Below are positions 1 to 9,757 of a stretch of DNA of 64,000 bases, piece by piece (within the stretch, counting starts at the first letter, position 1; every line of letters begins with the position of its first letter). The translations under genes and the position numbers were made by a program. The notes beneath the pieces are model-generated. The model did not search any database. It was given only the letters and a program-made list of their open reading frames with translations, and was not told the DNA's origin. Origin of the DNA: UBA7359 sp041689615 (GTDB lineage Bacteria > Pseudomonadota > Gammaproteobacteria > Eutrophobiales > Eutrophobiaceae); NCBI GenBank assembly GCA_041689615.1, contig JBDNFW010000043.1, forward strand, positions 87,997 to 151,996, written 5' to 3'.

Positions 1-1116
1 AATACCAATCACACCTTGATGCCAATCAGAATCATAAAGGCATAAACCAAGCGGTACTTCACCTGATGTATCTTGCAAATACTCATCCAATACCAACATG
101 GCTTGCTCATGCATCTCGTCCTGTATTTGTCGTCGCTCTTTGTTAAGATCGTTTAACTGATTAGCCATCTCTTTTGCTTTTTCTACATCATCCGTCAACA
201 AACATTCAATACCTAAAGACATATCCGTTAAACGACCAGCAGCATTTAATTTCGGCGCGATAGAAAAAGCAAGGTCGCTGGCACTTAATGTCGTCAACGA
301 TCTACCTGATTGATTTAAAATTGCAGAGATTCCGGGAATAGATTTATTTTGTTTAATTAATTTTAAACCGTGTGCCACCATAATTCGGTTATTTTTGTCC
401 AATGGCACCACATCAGCGACAGTGCCTAATGCAACAATATCAAGTAACTGAGCTAAATTAGGAATCGCTATTTCTTGTTTATCAAACCAGCCTTCTTCTC
501 GTAACTTTGCGCGTAGTGCCAACAGAATATAAAAAACAACACCAACTCCTGCCAGATTCTTACTTGGAAACTGATCACCGTTTAATTGTGGATTAACAAT
601 CGCATCAGCTTCGGGCAAGTTTTCTCCCGGCAAATGGTGATCAGTAATTAAGACTTTCACTCCATTATCTTTTGCACGCTTAACACCTACGACACTTGAG
701 ATACCATTATCAACGGTAATTAATAAATCAGGTTCGTAACCCAGAGCAACATCAACAATTTCAGGTGTTAAACCATAACCATATTCAAATCGATTTGGCA
801 CAACATAAATCACATTTTCAGCACCCATCATGTTCAAACCACGAATCGCTAATGCGCAACTGGTCGCTCCATCTGCATCAAAATCAGCAACAATTAAAAT
901 TCGTTTTTTTTCTTCTAATGCTTCCTGCAATAAAGAAACTGCTTTATCAATATTTGTCAGGCTATTGAAAGGAAGTAATGATGCAAGTGAATAATCCAGC
1001 TCGTCTGCAGATTTTATATTTCGCGCAGCATAGATACGTTTCAATACCGGATGAAGTGAATCGGGAAGATTAATCTCATCAGGCACATGACGACGAACTA
1101 TTTTTTTTATCTTCAC
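1..1116 (-). CDS. recJ: Single-stranded-DNA exonuclease RecJ, N-terminal 372 codons (cut by window edge)
   Basis: 5'-3' single-strand exonuclease of DHH-family type, used in recombination and mismatch repair. The minus-strand frame is open to base 1. It encodes the DHH-family motif DFDADG near residue 80 (about positions 865-885), then VDNGISS, TDHHLPG, and GTVADVVPLD. The start is GTG at 1116-1114; it shares four bases (GTGA) with the stop of the upstream gene, so translation is probably coupled. The C-terminal part (DHHA1 and OB regions) lies outside the window. Identity is secure from the motifs; the rpfE-recJ adjacency is also known from Xanthomonas. Confidence 0.95.
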   Translation of the reverse strand, partial: MKIKKIVRRHVPDEINLPDSLHPVLKRIYAARNIKSADELDYSLASLLPFNSLTNIDKAVSLLQEALEEKKRILIVADFDADGATSCALAIRGLNMMGAENVIYVVPNRFEYGYGLTPEIVDVALGYEPDLLITVDNGISSVVGVKRAKDNGVKVLITDHHLPGENLPEADAIVNPQLNGDQFPSKNLAGVGVVFYILLALRAKLREEGWFDKQEIAIPNLAQLLDIVALGTVADVVPLDKNNRIMVAHGLKLIKQNKSIPGISAILNQSGRSLTTLSASDLAFSIAPKLNAAGRLTDMSLGIECLLTDDVEKAKEMANQLNDLNKERRQIQDEMHEQAMLVLDEYLQDTSGEVPLGLCLYDSDWHQGVIGI

Positions 1117-2141
1117 TGCAACAATTGTTTTTTAAAGGAAAAAATTGTTTTCTTTTTTTTCCAGAATTTGTAACGACATTTTTTATCTATGCTAATAGAG
1201 TTGGTCTCCGTTCTTATCGTTAACTGGTCAAGTTTTTTTCTTTTTAATGCAATTAGTAATGGCTCAAACCAATTTGATTCAACATACAATAATGCTTCGA
1301 GCCAACCTTCAAGATCATGATAATAGCTAAATTTCTGAAATGAATTAAGCACTATTAAACCATTGTAACTTGAACCTTTGTCTTTAAGATCGTTATAACT
1401 TTCCGGTAAAGTTTCAAAAGGCGTTGCGGCAATCATGGATAAACCTTTTGCCAACATCTCATCGCTAGTAACAAACGACCAATGACGATCAATTATTTTA
1501 GGCAACTCACCATAGCCCCAAAACCAGACACTATTAATCGGTAATTGTTTTTCCTGTTCGCGCCTTTTGTTAACATCAGAATTATGCAACGTCATTTGTA
1601 TATCATTCATTAACTGAATGACATTAATGCGGTCATCTCCTGTTGGCATGAATGGAAGAATATCTTTACCGACAATAGAATCGACCGGCACTGTCTTTAA
1701 TTTATAATCTTCATGTACTCTCAAATACCAGCGAGTTGGCACAGGCACTTCCAGACTAATTCCATAAGGTTCAAATAACAGATTAATATCAGCCGCCAAT
1801 GCCAAAGCATCACGTTGACTTAAGGTAAATCGATTGTTATCAATTAAAATCAAACCATCACGATCAGCACTGACATGTACCGGATCAGCGCGCAACCATA
1901 AACCTTCCGGATGCTGGTTATCGTCACTTAAACGTGAAATTGCGGCGACAGGGTGATCACCTTGTTCTGAAGAAAGACCAAATAATTCACACAAGGTATA
2001 GCTAGGAGAAATTTGCTGTATTGATTGTTGCTCACCTCTCGTTAAAAACCAATCTAAAGCGGGTAAGCTGGGTAAATCATCAGGATGTATAGCAATGTCT
2101 GGTCCGAATAAACCAGGAATAAAAATAGTCAAACTACGCAT
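1113..2141 (-). CDS. RpfE-like / archaeal-type phosphoglycerate-mutase-like protein
   Basis: 342-residue cytoplasmic protein beginning MRSLTIFIPGLFGPD. It resembles the RpfE-like proteins encoded immediately upstream of recJ in gammaproteobacteria, which are annotated as distant relatives of cofactor-independent phosphoglycerate mutases. I see no complete metal-binding set of the alkaline-phosphatase superfamily, so enzymatic activity is doubtful. The C-terminus is Lys-rich (FWKKKK). The stop overlaps the recJ GTG start; thrC ends 74 bases upstream. Function unknown; the family call rests on context and the N-terminal motif. Confidence 0.6.
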   Translation of the reverse strand: MRSLTIFIPGLFGPDIAIHPDDLPSLPALDWFLTRGEQQSIQQISPSYTLCELFGLSSEQGDHPVAAISRLSDDNQHPEGLWLRADPVHVSADRDGLILIDNNRFTLSQRDALALAADINLLFEPYGISLEVPVPTRWYLRVHEDYKLKTVPVDSIVGKDILPFMPTGDDRINVIQLMNDIQMTLHNSDVNKRREQEKQLPINSVWFWGYGELPKIIDRHWSFVTSDEMLAKGLSMIAATPFETLPESYNDLKDKGSSYNGLIVLNSFQKFSYYHDLEGWLEALLYVESNWFEPLLIALKRKKLDQLTIRTETNSISIDKKCRYKFWKKKKTIFSFKKQLLQ

Positions 2142-2215
2142 TTATAATCATCCTGTTCAATACAGATATGATAACAACTAATGATCTTAATAAGATGGAG
2201 AACCATCTCATTAAG

Positions 2216-3346
2216 TTATGATGACAAATTATCAAGTATAGCTGTTTTAACCTGATCTAATTTGGCATCAATCTTAATAACTGGTGCGGTACTTTGTTTA
2301 ATTGCTATATCAGGATCTTTTAGCCCGTGACCGGTTAAAGTACAAACAACAGTACTGCCTTCAGGAATCTTACCTGAATTTATATCTCGCATTGCACCGG
2401 CTAAGGATGTTGCAGATGCAGGTTCACAAAATACACCTTCTTTTTCTGCGAGTAATTTTTGCGCTGCTAATATTTCTTCATCTGTACATTCATCAAACCA
2501 ACCGCCAGATTCCTTTTCAACTTCCCATGCGTAATCCCATGATTGTGGATGACCAATTCTAATTGCTGTCGCAACAGTTTCTGGCTCATCAACCATTTCA
2601 CCACGCAGGAAAGGAGCTGAACCTGATGCCTGAAAACCGACCATCTTTGGACGAGTATTAACTATTGCTTCATGAACGCCAGAGTCAGTTTCATGTAAAG
2701 CACAAATACTTGTTACTTGTTTTGCACATTCGCTATAGCCAATCCAATGTGCACTGATATTTCCCGCATTACCTACAGGTAAACAATGATAATCCGGTGC
2801 TTTACCTAGTTCTTCAACAATTTCAAACGCGGCTGTCTTTTGTCCTTGTAATCGATAAGGATTAATTGAATTAACTATTGTAACGGGTGCATGATCAGCA
2901 ACTTCTTTTACCAAACGCATACCATCATCAAAGTTACCTTTGATTTGCAAAATAATTGCACCTTCAATCATTGCTTGCGCCAATTTACCTTGCGCAATTT
3001 TACCGTCAGGAATTAAAACAAACGCCGTTATTCCTGCACGCGCAGCATACGCTGCAGCTGAAGCAGATGTATTACCTGTTGAGGCACAGATAATAGCTTT
3101 TGCGCCATCTTCAACCGCCTTGGTAACAGCCATCGTCATACCGCGATCTTTAAAAGAACCGGTTGGGTTTAATCCTTCGTACTTAACATAGAGATCGACT
3201 TTCTTATCCAGTAAGTCAGGAATGTTTTCTAATTTAATTAAAGGTGTATTACCTTCACCAAGACTTATCAAACGAGTGCTATCACTCACTGGAAGACGAT
3301 CACGATAATTTTCAATTAAGCCTGTGTAACGTGTTCTAAATGTCAT
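2216..3346 (-). CDS. thrC: Threonine synthase
   Basis: PLP-dependent enzyme making threonine from O-phosphohomoserine, the last step of threonine synthesis. 376 residues, the short class of threonine synthases. The PLP lysine is K66 in the motif GSFKDRGM; the phosphate-binding loop is seen in STGNTSASAAAYA, and a Gly-rich PVGNAGN motif lies further on. It starts 5 bases after the hom stop, so hom and thrC are co-transcribed. It catalyses the step two reactions after homoserine dehydrogenase. Confidence 0.97.
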   Translation of the reverse strand: MTFRTRYTGLIENYRDRLPVSDSTRLISLGEGNTPLIKLENIPDLLDKKVDLYVKYEGLNPTGSFKDRGMTMAVTKAVEDGAKAIICASTGNTSASAAAYAARAGITAFVLIPDGKIAQGKLAQAMIEGAIILQIKGNFDDGMRLVKEVADHAPVTIVNSINPYRLQGQKTAAFEIVEELGKAPDYHCLPVGNAGNISAHWIGYSECAKQVTSICALHETDSGVHEAIVNTRPKMVGFQASGSAPFLRGEMVDEPETVATAIRIGHPQSWDYAWEVEKESGGWFDECTDEEILAAQKLLAEKEGVFCEPASATSLAGAMRDINSGKIPEGSTVVCTLTGHGLKDPDIAIKQSTAPVIKIDAKLDQVKTAILDNLSS

Positions 3347-3351
3347 TGTCT

Positions 3352-4665
3352 TTATCCCAATGTTTCCATGCGAATACGCATAACTTCACCCTCGATGGCA
3401 TCGAGTTGTTCAATCTTGGCAATTGCATCATTCATATTTTTTTCTTTAATTCGTTGTGTCAGAAAAATAATCGGTACATGACTCGCATCTTCTGCAGGTT
3501 CTTTTTGTAAGATAGCTTCGATACTAATTCCAGAGTCACCCAGTATTTGTGTGATGTCAGCCAATACACCCGGCTTATCTATCGCATGTATACGTAAGTA
3601 ATATGCTGTTTCCGTTTCTTCCATCGGCAATATTTTAATGTCTGCCAATGAATCAGGCTGGAATGCAAGATGCGGCACGCGATTTTCAGGATCAGTTGTC
3701 AAAGCGCGAACAACATCAACCACATCTGCAATAACAGCCGAAGCTGTCGGTTCAGCGCCAGCACCGGCACCATAGTATAATGTCGGTCCAACAGCATCAC
3801 ACATAACCAACACTGCATTCATTACACCATCGACATTAGCAATTAAACGTCGTTCCGGAATCAAGGTTGGATGAACACGTTGCTCCACACCTTTGTCTGT
3901 CTTGCGAGTAATGCCTAAATGCTTAATACGATAACCAAGCTCCCCTGCATACAACACATCTTGCTGTTCAATTTTACCAATACCTTCCGTGTAAGTTTTA
4001 TCAAACTGTAATGGCATACCGAAAGCAATCGAACCAAGAATGGTTAATTTATGTGCCGCATCTATGCCTTCAACATCGAAAGTAGGATCTGCCTCGGCAT
4101 AACCTAATGCCTGTGCTTCTTTTAATACGTCTTCAAAATCACGACCCTTATCGCGCATTTCAGTAAGAATATAATTGCTGGTACCATTAATAATTCCTGC
4201 TATCCATTCTATTTCATTTGCAGCTAACCCTTCACGGACTGCTTTAATAATAGGAATGCCTCCGGCAACACCCGCTTCAAATGCAACCGTAACACCCTTC
4301 GCTTGTGCCGCAGCAAAAATTTCATTTCCGTGCAGAGCAATCAAGGCTTTATTTGCGGTCACAACATGTTTGCCATTTTCGATGGCTTTTAAAACCAGTT
4401 CACGTGCAGGTGAATAACCACCGATTAATTCAATAATAATTTCGACATCAGGATCATCGACAACTGCAAAAGCATCATCTGAAATTTTTTCGATTTGATC
4501 CAGACCTTGAATCAAATCAGCGTTGTAATCTTTTGCTGCGGCATGTGAAATAATAATTCCACGACCGGCACGGCGCGCAATCTCACTCGCATTACGAGTA
4601 AGTACGCTAACAGTACCACCACCAACAGTACCAAGACCTAATAATCCAATTTTTACTGGTTTCAA
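3352..4665 (-). CDS. hom: Homoserine dehydrogenase
   Basis: Reduces aspartate semialdehyde to homoserine, the branch point to threonine and methionine. 437 residues: N-terminal NAD(P)-binding Rossmann domain (GLLGLGTVGGGTV, residues 8-20), catalytic domain with AGVAGGIPIIKA and NGTSNYILTEM, and a C-terminal ACT domain from about residue 350 (RIHAIDKPGVLADI) that in this family senses threonine. It is the monofunctional form, without fused aspartokinase. Gene order alaC-hom-thrC is common in gammaproteobacteria. Confidence 0.97.
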   Translation of the reverse strand: MKPVKIGLLGLGTVGGGTVSVLTRNASEIARRAGRGIIISHAAAKDYNADLIQGLDQIEKISDDAFAVVDDPDVEIIIELIGGYSPARELVLKAIENGKHVVTANKALIALHGNEIFAAAQAKGVTVAFEAGVAGGIPIIKAVREGLAANEIEWIAGIINGTSNYILTEMRDKGRDFEDVLKEAQALGYAEADPTFDVEGIDAAHKLTILGSIAFGMPLQFDKTYTEGIGKIEQQDVLYAGELGYRIKHLGITRKTDKGVEQRVHPTLIPERRLIANVDGVMNAVLVMCDAVGPTLYYGAGAGAEPTASAVIADVVDVVRALTTDPENRVPHLAFQPDSLADIKILPMEETETAYYLRIHAIDKPGVLADITQILGDSGISIEAILQKEPAEDASHVPIIFLTQRIKEKNMNDAIAKIEQLDAIEGEVMRIRMETLG

Positions 4666-4713
4666 AAAAATAACTCCAGGTAATTCAATAATATTTAAAG
4701 TGAAACGAAATAA

Positions 4714-5916
4714 TTACGCTTCATTTTCATTTGACGGATCTTCTTCTCTCATCATTGCACGTATAGAACGAATCGCCTGTCGAGTACGATGTTCATTTTC
4801 AATCAAGGCAATACGTACGAAATCGTCACCGTAACTACCAAATCCGATACCTGGTGATACAGCGACCTTTGCTTCCATTAACAATTTCTTAGAAAACTCG
4901 AGTGAACCCATTTTCTTAAATTGTTCAGGTATGGGTACCCAGGCAAACATTGTCCCTTTGGGTTTTTCGACTTCCCATCCGATAGAATTCAAACCATCAC
5001 ATAACACATCGCGACGGTTGCAATACATATCACGAATCTCAGCAACGCATTGTTGATCTTCTTCCAGTGCCGTTATTGCGGCAATTTGAATTGGCGTAAA
5101 TGTGCCGTAATCAAGATAAGATTTAATTCTCGCTAATGCTTTTACTAATGTCGGGTTGCCAACCATAAAGCCGACACGCCAACCAGGCATATTGTAACTC
5201 TTGGACATGGAAAAAAATTCGACTGCAACGTCTTTTGCTCCTGGCACTTGTAATATCGAAGGCGCGGTATAACCATCAAAAACAATATCAGCATAAGCCA
5301 GATCTTGAATGACCCAAATCTGATGTTCTTTGGCAATTTCAATGATCTTGCCAAAGAATTCCAGATCAACACATTGTGTTGTTGGATTACTCGGGAAATT
5401 AATCAGTAATAATTTTGGTTTCGGCCAGCAATCCCTTATCGATTTTTGTAGTTCTTCAAAAAAATCAATACCCGGACCAATCGGAACATGACGCACATCA
5501 GCACCAGCGAGAACAAAACCGTACGGATGTATAGGATAGGCAGGATTTGGAACCAGAACAGCATCACCGCGATCGACAATTGCCATAGCCAAATGCGCCA
5601 GTCCTTCTTTTGAACCAAGCGTAACAATCGCTTCAGATTCAGGATCGAGATCTACATCATAACGTGATTTATACCAATTACAGATAGCACGTCTTAATCG
5701 TGGGATGCCACGCGAGATAGAATAACCATGCGTGTCTTCGCGTTGTGATGCCTCTACCAGTTTTGCAACTATGTGTTTTGGTGTTGGTTGGTCAGGATTC
5801 CCCATACCAAAGTCAATAATATCCTCGCCACGATGACGAGCATCCATCTTCAATTCATTAACAATATTGAATACATAAGGGGGTAGGCGATTAATACGCG
5901 CAAATTCTTCGTTCAC
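4714..5916 (-). CDS. alaC: Alanine/glutamate-pyruvate class I aminotransferase
   Basis: Class I/II PLP aminotransferase of the AlaC (YfdZ) group, which in E. coli makes alanine from pyruvate and glutamate. 400 residues; the Schiff-base lysine is K239 in SMSKSYNMPGWR, and NFPSNPTT (about 173-180) and the C-terminal carboxylate-binding arginine in DFVRIALI are present. It is first in a probable alaC-hom-thrC-rpfE-like-recJ transcription unit. An LL-diaminopimelate aminotransferase role cannot be excluded from sequence alone, but the hom context matches AlaC. Confidence 0.9.
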   Translation of the reverse strand: MNEEFARINRLPPYVFNIVNELKMDARHRGEDIIDFGMGNPDQPTPKHIVAKLVEASQREDTHGYSISRGIPRLRRAICNWYKSRYDVDLDPESEAIVTLGSKEGLAHLAMAIVDRGDAVLVPNPAYPIHPYGFVLAGADVRHVPIGPGIDFFEELQKSIRDCWPKPKLLLINFPSNPTTQCVDLEFFGKIIEIAKEHQIWVIQDLAYADIVFDGYTAPSILQVPGAKDVAVEFFSMSKSYNMPGWRVGFMVGNPTLVKALARIKSYLDYGTFTPIQIAAITALEEDQQCVAEIRDMYCNRRDVLCDGLNSIGWEVEKPKGTMFAWVPIPEQFKKMGSLEFSKKLLMEAKVAVSPGIGFGSYGDDFVRIALIENEHRTRQAIRSIRAMMREEDPSNENEA

Positions 5917-6016
5917 TTTCTGACCTTAAACCTATATATAAAAAGCTGGTGATTATACGGTATACATTTGAAACGTTACAGAGCTGTTTAAACTGTTTGA
6001 TCAGGGGGGACTCCCG

Positions 6017-6022
6017 TATAAT
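6017..6022 (+). promoter_or_regulatory. -10 box (TATAAT) of the nitrilase gene; predicted leaderless start
   Basis: A consensus TATAAT ends 6 bases before the ATG at 6029. Transcription would be expected to start about 7 bases downstream of the box, essentially at the ATG, and no Shine-Dalgarno sequence precedes the start. A weak -35 (TGTTTG, 5994-5999) has 17-base spacing. Confidence 0.5.
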
Positions 6023-6028
6023 CAACTC

Positions 6029-6841
6029 ATGATAAATATTGCTGCTGTACAGATGGTTTCGACTGATGTCGTTGCCGAAAATCTCGAACTTGCCGGAAAA
6101 CTCATAGCTGACGCCGTTTCGAAACAAGCAAAACTGGTAACGCTACCTGAAAATTTCCCGCTAATGGGCAAAGAAGACTCTGAACGACTGGCAATTCAAG
6201 AAGCTTTTGGTAGTGGTCCAATACAATCTTTTCTTTCAGCTCAGGCAAAACAACACCAAATTTATTTATTAGGCGGAACCATACCTCTGCAATCCGATAA
6301 ACCGAATAAGGTTTTTTCGGCAAGCCTACTCTATGCTCCAAATGGAGAATGCATTGCCCATTATGACAAAATCCATTTATTTGATGTTCTGGTTAATGAA
6401 TCTAATGGTGAGTCATACCGTGAATCCGATGCATTTGAAGCCGGAAATGAAATTGTTGTGGCAGCGACCGAAATTGGAAATATTGGGCTTTCTGTTTGTT
6501 ATGACCTGCGTTTTCCCGAAATGTATCGAAAAATGCATGCCGATAATGTGCAAATCATTACCGCACCTTCTGCTTTTACCGCAACAACCGGTGAAGCACA
6601 TTGGGAAACTTTGCTTAGAACGCGTGCAGTTGAGAACTTATCTTATGTAATTGCCTCCAATCAGGGAGGAACCCATGTAAATCAGCGAGAAACCTGGGGA
6701 CATAGTATGATTGTCGATCCTTGGGGTACGATACTTGCGAGTGTCGAGAAAGGTTCCGGCATTGCAGTAGCAGTAATTGATCTTGATAAACAAGCCAAGC
6801 TTCGCAAAATGTTCCCGGCGTTGGAACATCGAAAATTTTAG
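6029..6841 (+). CDS. Carbon-nitrogen hydrolase (Nit1/NIT-type amidase)
   Basis: Nitrilase-superfamily amidase, 270 residues, with the full catalytic triad: E41 (LPENFPL), K114 (YDKIHLFDV) and C157 (SVCYDLRFPE). Members with this RFPE signature located beside tldD are usually annotated as Nit1-like and are thought to hydrolyse deaminated glutathione; that substrate is inferred here. tldD follows 39 bases downstream on the same strand, an arrangement common in gammaproteobacteria. Confidence 0.9.
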   Translation: MINIAAVQMVSTDVVAENLELAGKLIADAVSKQAKLVTLPENFPLMGKEDSERLAIQEAFGSGPIQSFLSAQAKQHQIYLLGGTIPLQSDKPNKVFSASLLYAPNGECIAHYDKIHLFDVLVNESNGESYRESDAFEAGNEIVVAATEIGNIGLSVCYDLRFPEMYRKMHADNVQIITAPSAFTATTGEAHWETLLRTRAVENLSYVIASNQGGTHVNQRETWGHSMIVDPWGTILASVEKGSGIAVAVIDLDKQAKLRKMFPALEHRKF

Positions 6842-6880
6842 AAACGAAACATTAAACAAAAGCTGGATATTAGAAACTTT

Positions 6881-8323
6881 ATGAGTAATTCATTAGAAAC
6901 TGCACAATCTATTTTATTGAGCAATCGTGGACTTGAACTGAGTGATGTTCAAAACACATTAGATCAACTCATGTTGCCTTCTATTGATCAGGCTGATCTT
7001 TATTTTCAATCCTCTCATTCTGAATCATGGGTATTGGAAGATGGTATTGTCAGAGAAGGTTCACACAACATTGATCAAGGTGTCGGTGTTCGTGCTATTA
7101 GCGGCGAAAAAACCGGCTTTGCTTATTCTGATGAAATTGTCTTACCCGCGTTAACGCAAGCGGCAACGGCAGCACGTTCCATAGCCAGTCACGGCGATAA
7201 TGGTCAACTTCAAGCCTGGCATAAAACAAGCCCTCTCGTTCTTTATAGCGATAAAGATCCACTCAACTCAATAACGACTGAAGAAAAAGTAAATCTTTTA
7301 AAACAACTTGATCAGGCCGCGCGACAAAAAGATCCGCGCGTAAAACAGGTCATGATTGGTTTAACCGGATCGCAATCGACAATATTAGTTGCGAACAGTG
7401 AAGGCAAGTTAAGTGGCGATGTCAGACCACTTGTTCGTTTAAACATAAACGTTATTGTTGAAGAAGATGGCAAGATAGAAAAAGGTGGTTCGGGTGGCGG
7501 TGGTCGCTTTGGCTATGAATATTTTCTTAACGATGGCATGGCCATGTCTTATGTTGATGAAGCAATAGAACAAGCTTTAATTAATCTTAAATCAGATGCT
7601 GCACCGGCAGGCACTATGTCTGTCGTATTAGGTCCGGGTTGGCCAGGCATTTTATTACATGAAGCGATTGGTCATGGTCTCGAAGGCGACTTTAATCGAA
7701 AAGAAACATCGGCGTTTTCAGGACGCATTGGCGAACGTGTTGCATCAGAAGGCGTCACCGTGGTTGATGATGGCACGATTGAAAACCGTCGCGGTTCTTT
7801 GAACGTTGATGATGAAGGTACACCAACATCTTCAACAACATTAATCGAACGCGGTATCTTAAAATGTTATATGCAAGATAAACATAATGCGCGACTGATG
7901 GGAGTTGCGCCAACAGGTAATGGGCGCCGTGAATCCTATGCGCATTTACCTATGCCGAGAATGACCAATACTTATATGCTTGGCGGCGAACATGATCCGG
8001 AAGAGATTATTGCCTCAGTTGATAAAGGTATCTACGCCGTACAATTTGGTGGCGGACAAGTCGACATCACCAATGGCAAATTTGTCTTTAGTGCCAGTCA
8101 GGCTTACAAAATCGAAAATGGAAAAATTACTACTCCAATAAAAGGAGCAACAATCATTGGTAATGGTCCGGATGTGTTAACTCGTGTCAGCATGGTGGGT
8201 AATGATATGGCACTGGATTCAGGTATTGGTACCTGCGGCAAAGATGGTCAATCTGTTCCTGTTGGTGTTGGTCAACCAACAATTAGAATTGATAATATTA
8301 CTGTTGGAGGAACTAGCGTTTAA
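6881..8323 (+). CDS. tldD: Metalloprotease TldD
   Basis: Peptidase U62 family zinc protease; in E. coli TldD/TldE degrade unfolded peptides and mature microcin B17 and CcdA. 480 residues. The zinc motif HEAIGHGLEGD has H260, E261 and H265, and the conserved Gly-rich GGSGGGGRFGYE precedes it. TldE (PmbA), its usual partner, is not in this window, which is normal because tldE is generally unlinked. Probably transcribed with the upstream nitrilase gene; the ATG lies in ACTTTATGAG without a strong ribosome site. Confidence 0.97.
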   Translation: MSNSLETAQSILLSNRGLELSDVQNTLDQLMLPSIDQADLYFQSSHSESWVLEDGIVREGSHNIDQGVGVRAISGEKTGFAYSDEIVLPALTQAATAARSIASHGDNGQLQAWHKTSPLVLYSDKDPLNSITTEEKVNLLKQLDQAARQKDPRVKQVMIGLTGSQSTILVANSEGKLSGDVRPLVRLNINVIVEEDGKIEKGGSGGGGRFGYEYFLNDGMAMSYVDEAIEQALINLKSDAAPAGTMSVVLGPGWPGILLHEAIGHGLEGDFNRKETSAFSGRIGERVASEGVTVVDDGTIENRRGSLNVDDEGTPTSSTTLIERGILKCYMQDKHNARLMGVAPTGNGRRESYAHLPMPRMTNTYMLGGEHDPEEIIASVDKGIYAVQFGGGQVDITNGKFVFSASQAYKIENGKITTPIKGATIIGNGPDVLTRVSMVGNDMALDSGIGTCGKDGQSVPVGVGQPTIRIDNITVGGTSV

Positions 8324-8342
8324 TCGTTGATTTCCTAAAGCA

Positions 8343-9578
8343 TCAATCAAGATCGGGTAAAGATTGTCGAGTCCATGTCATTGCGTCTCGGTAAATTTGA
8401 TAAAGTCTATCCTGACTCATATTGGGAAACTCAATACCATCCCAAATACATTGTTCGCAACATATGCTGCACCACAAAGCCTTACCCATATCACCCTTTC
8501 TATCTAGCAATGCCTTATTTAAACTTTCATCCAATGGTATTTTTTTCAAAATGTCAGATAAAGGCTGATCAAGTACTGCATCCAAAATAGAAAATAGCCC
8601 TACAATAAAATAGGAGTCCTTTTCTGGTAAGCCACATTCGTCGGCAATGAATTCACACATCTTTGCCCGAACTAAACCTACCTGAATAAGCTCGGAAGCT
8701 TTATTCGCGTTTCCCGACATCGCTAGTAAACTCACCCAATTCTTCAAACGTTGAATTCCTAAATAAACGACTGCCTGTTTAATAGAATTCATTTTGTTTT
8801 TTAAACCAAAGGCGGCTGAATTGACACACCGAAATAATTTATAACTTAAAGACACATCCTGGGAAATTAATTGCTCTATTTCACTAACTTCCAAGTCTGG
8901 TTTTTGCATTTGTGCGAGTAATTGAAGTAGTGAAATACTAGCTGAAGATAAAGCTTGATGACTAATAACTTCAGGCTTGGAAAAAAAATACCCCTGAAAG
9001 TAATCAAAACCTACTTCTATAAGTTGATGGTACTCCTCCTGCGTTTCAACTTTTTCTGCGAGAAGTTTGAGTTTTCTCCCTTCAAACTTTTTAATCTGAT
9101 TTTTTATTTCTTCGATACTATGTTGCATAACATCGAATTTTATTATTGTTGCTAAATCAATTAACGGTATCCATTCGTCAGAAAAGGTGAAGTCATCCAG
9201 TGCAATGATATAACCCGCATCAACAAGTCTTTTAACTCCAGCAACAAGTTCTTCATCTACTTCAACTGTTTCCAATATTTCTATAACAACTCTGTCTGCC
9301 GGTAATAATTCGGCAATGCCGTTGATTAACAAGTCTTTAGTAAAATTAATAAAGGCCGGATTAGAACCAACGATATCATCCAGACTGATTTCCATAAGCG
9401 CATTATTGATTACTTGAGATGTTGCTTTATCACCATCGATACCATCATATGCGTCAACATTGCCTGAACGAAACAACAATTCATACCCGGCAATCTTAAG
9501 TTTCGAATCAAATATTGGCTGGCGGCCAATAAATACATGCGGTTTGTCTTCTACGATGTTTTCATGCAGCGTTTGCAT
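8343..9578 (-). CDS. EAL-HDOD signalling protein (YuxH type)
   Basis: 411 residues: EAL-like domain at about 15-205 and HDOD domain at about 205-390. The EAL half keeps YELLFR, NFTKDLL, IEILE, ALDDF, IKFD and AEKVET, but it belongs to the YuxH-like group in which many members are catalytically inactive, so c-di-GMP hydrolysis is uncertain. The HDOD half (SLSYKLFRCVNSAAFG) is a non-catalytic HD relative involved in signalling. It faces tldD tail to tail with a 19-base gap. Target unknown. Confidence 0.85.
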   Translation of the reverse strand: MQTLHENIVEDKPHVFIGRQPIFDSKLKIAGYELLFRSGNVDAYDGIDGDKATSQVINNALMEISLDDIVGSNPAFINFTKDLLINGIAELLPADRVVIEILETVEVDEELVAGVKRLVDAGYIIALDDFTFSDEWIPLIDLATIIKFDVMQHSIEEIKNQIKKFEGRKLKLLAEKVETQEEYHQLIEVGFDYFQGYFFSKPEVISHQALSSASISLLQLLAQMQKPDLEVSEIEQLISQDVSLSYKLFRCVNSAAFGLKNKMNSIKQAVVYLGIQRLKNWVSLLAMSGNANKASELIQVGLVRAKMCEFIADECGLPEKDSYFIVGLFSILDAVLDQPLSDILKKIPLDESLNKALLDRKGDMGKALWCSICCEQCIWDGIEFPNMSQDRLYQIYRDAMTWTRQSLPDLD

Positions 9579-9716
9579 TAAAAAATACCCTGATTATTAA
9601 TTATATTTTTGAATAACTGCTTTTTTATCCACAATTTAAGAGAAATAAAGGTAGTTAACTATCTTATTATCGGGATAGATCTGTAATTCTTGACCTTAAT
9701 TTTTGAGCAAAAAAAA

Positions 9717-9732
9717 GGCATCCGAAGATGCC
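9717..9732 (-). terminator. Rho-independent terminator of the DUF992 gene
   Basis: On the minus strand the hairpin GGCATC-TTCG-GATGCC is followed directly by eight T. It has a perfect 6-base stem with a UUCG tetraloop and lies 25 bases after the DUF992 stop codon. Confidence 0.85.
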
Positions 9733-9757
9733 CTTTTAAAACTAACTATTTGTTCGA

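Noticed and set aside
765..968. Plus-strand 67-codon ORF opposite recJ
   Set aside because: Lies antisense within the conserved DHH region of recJ; low-complexity peptide.
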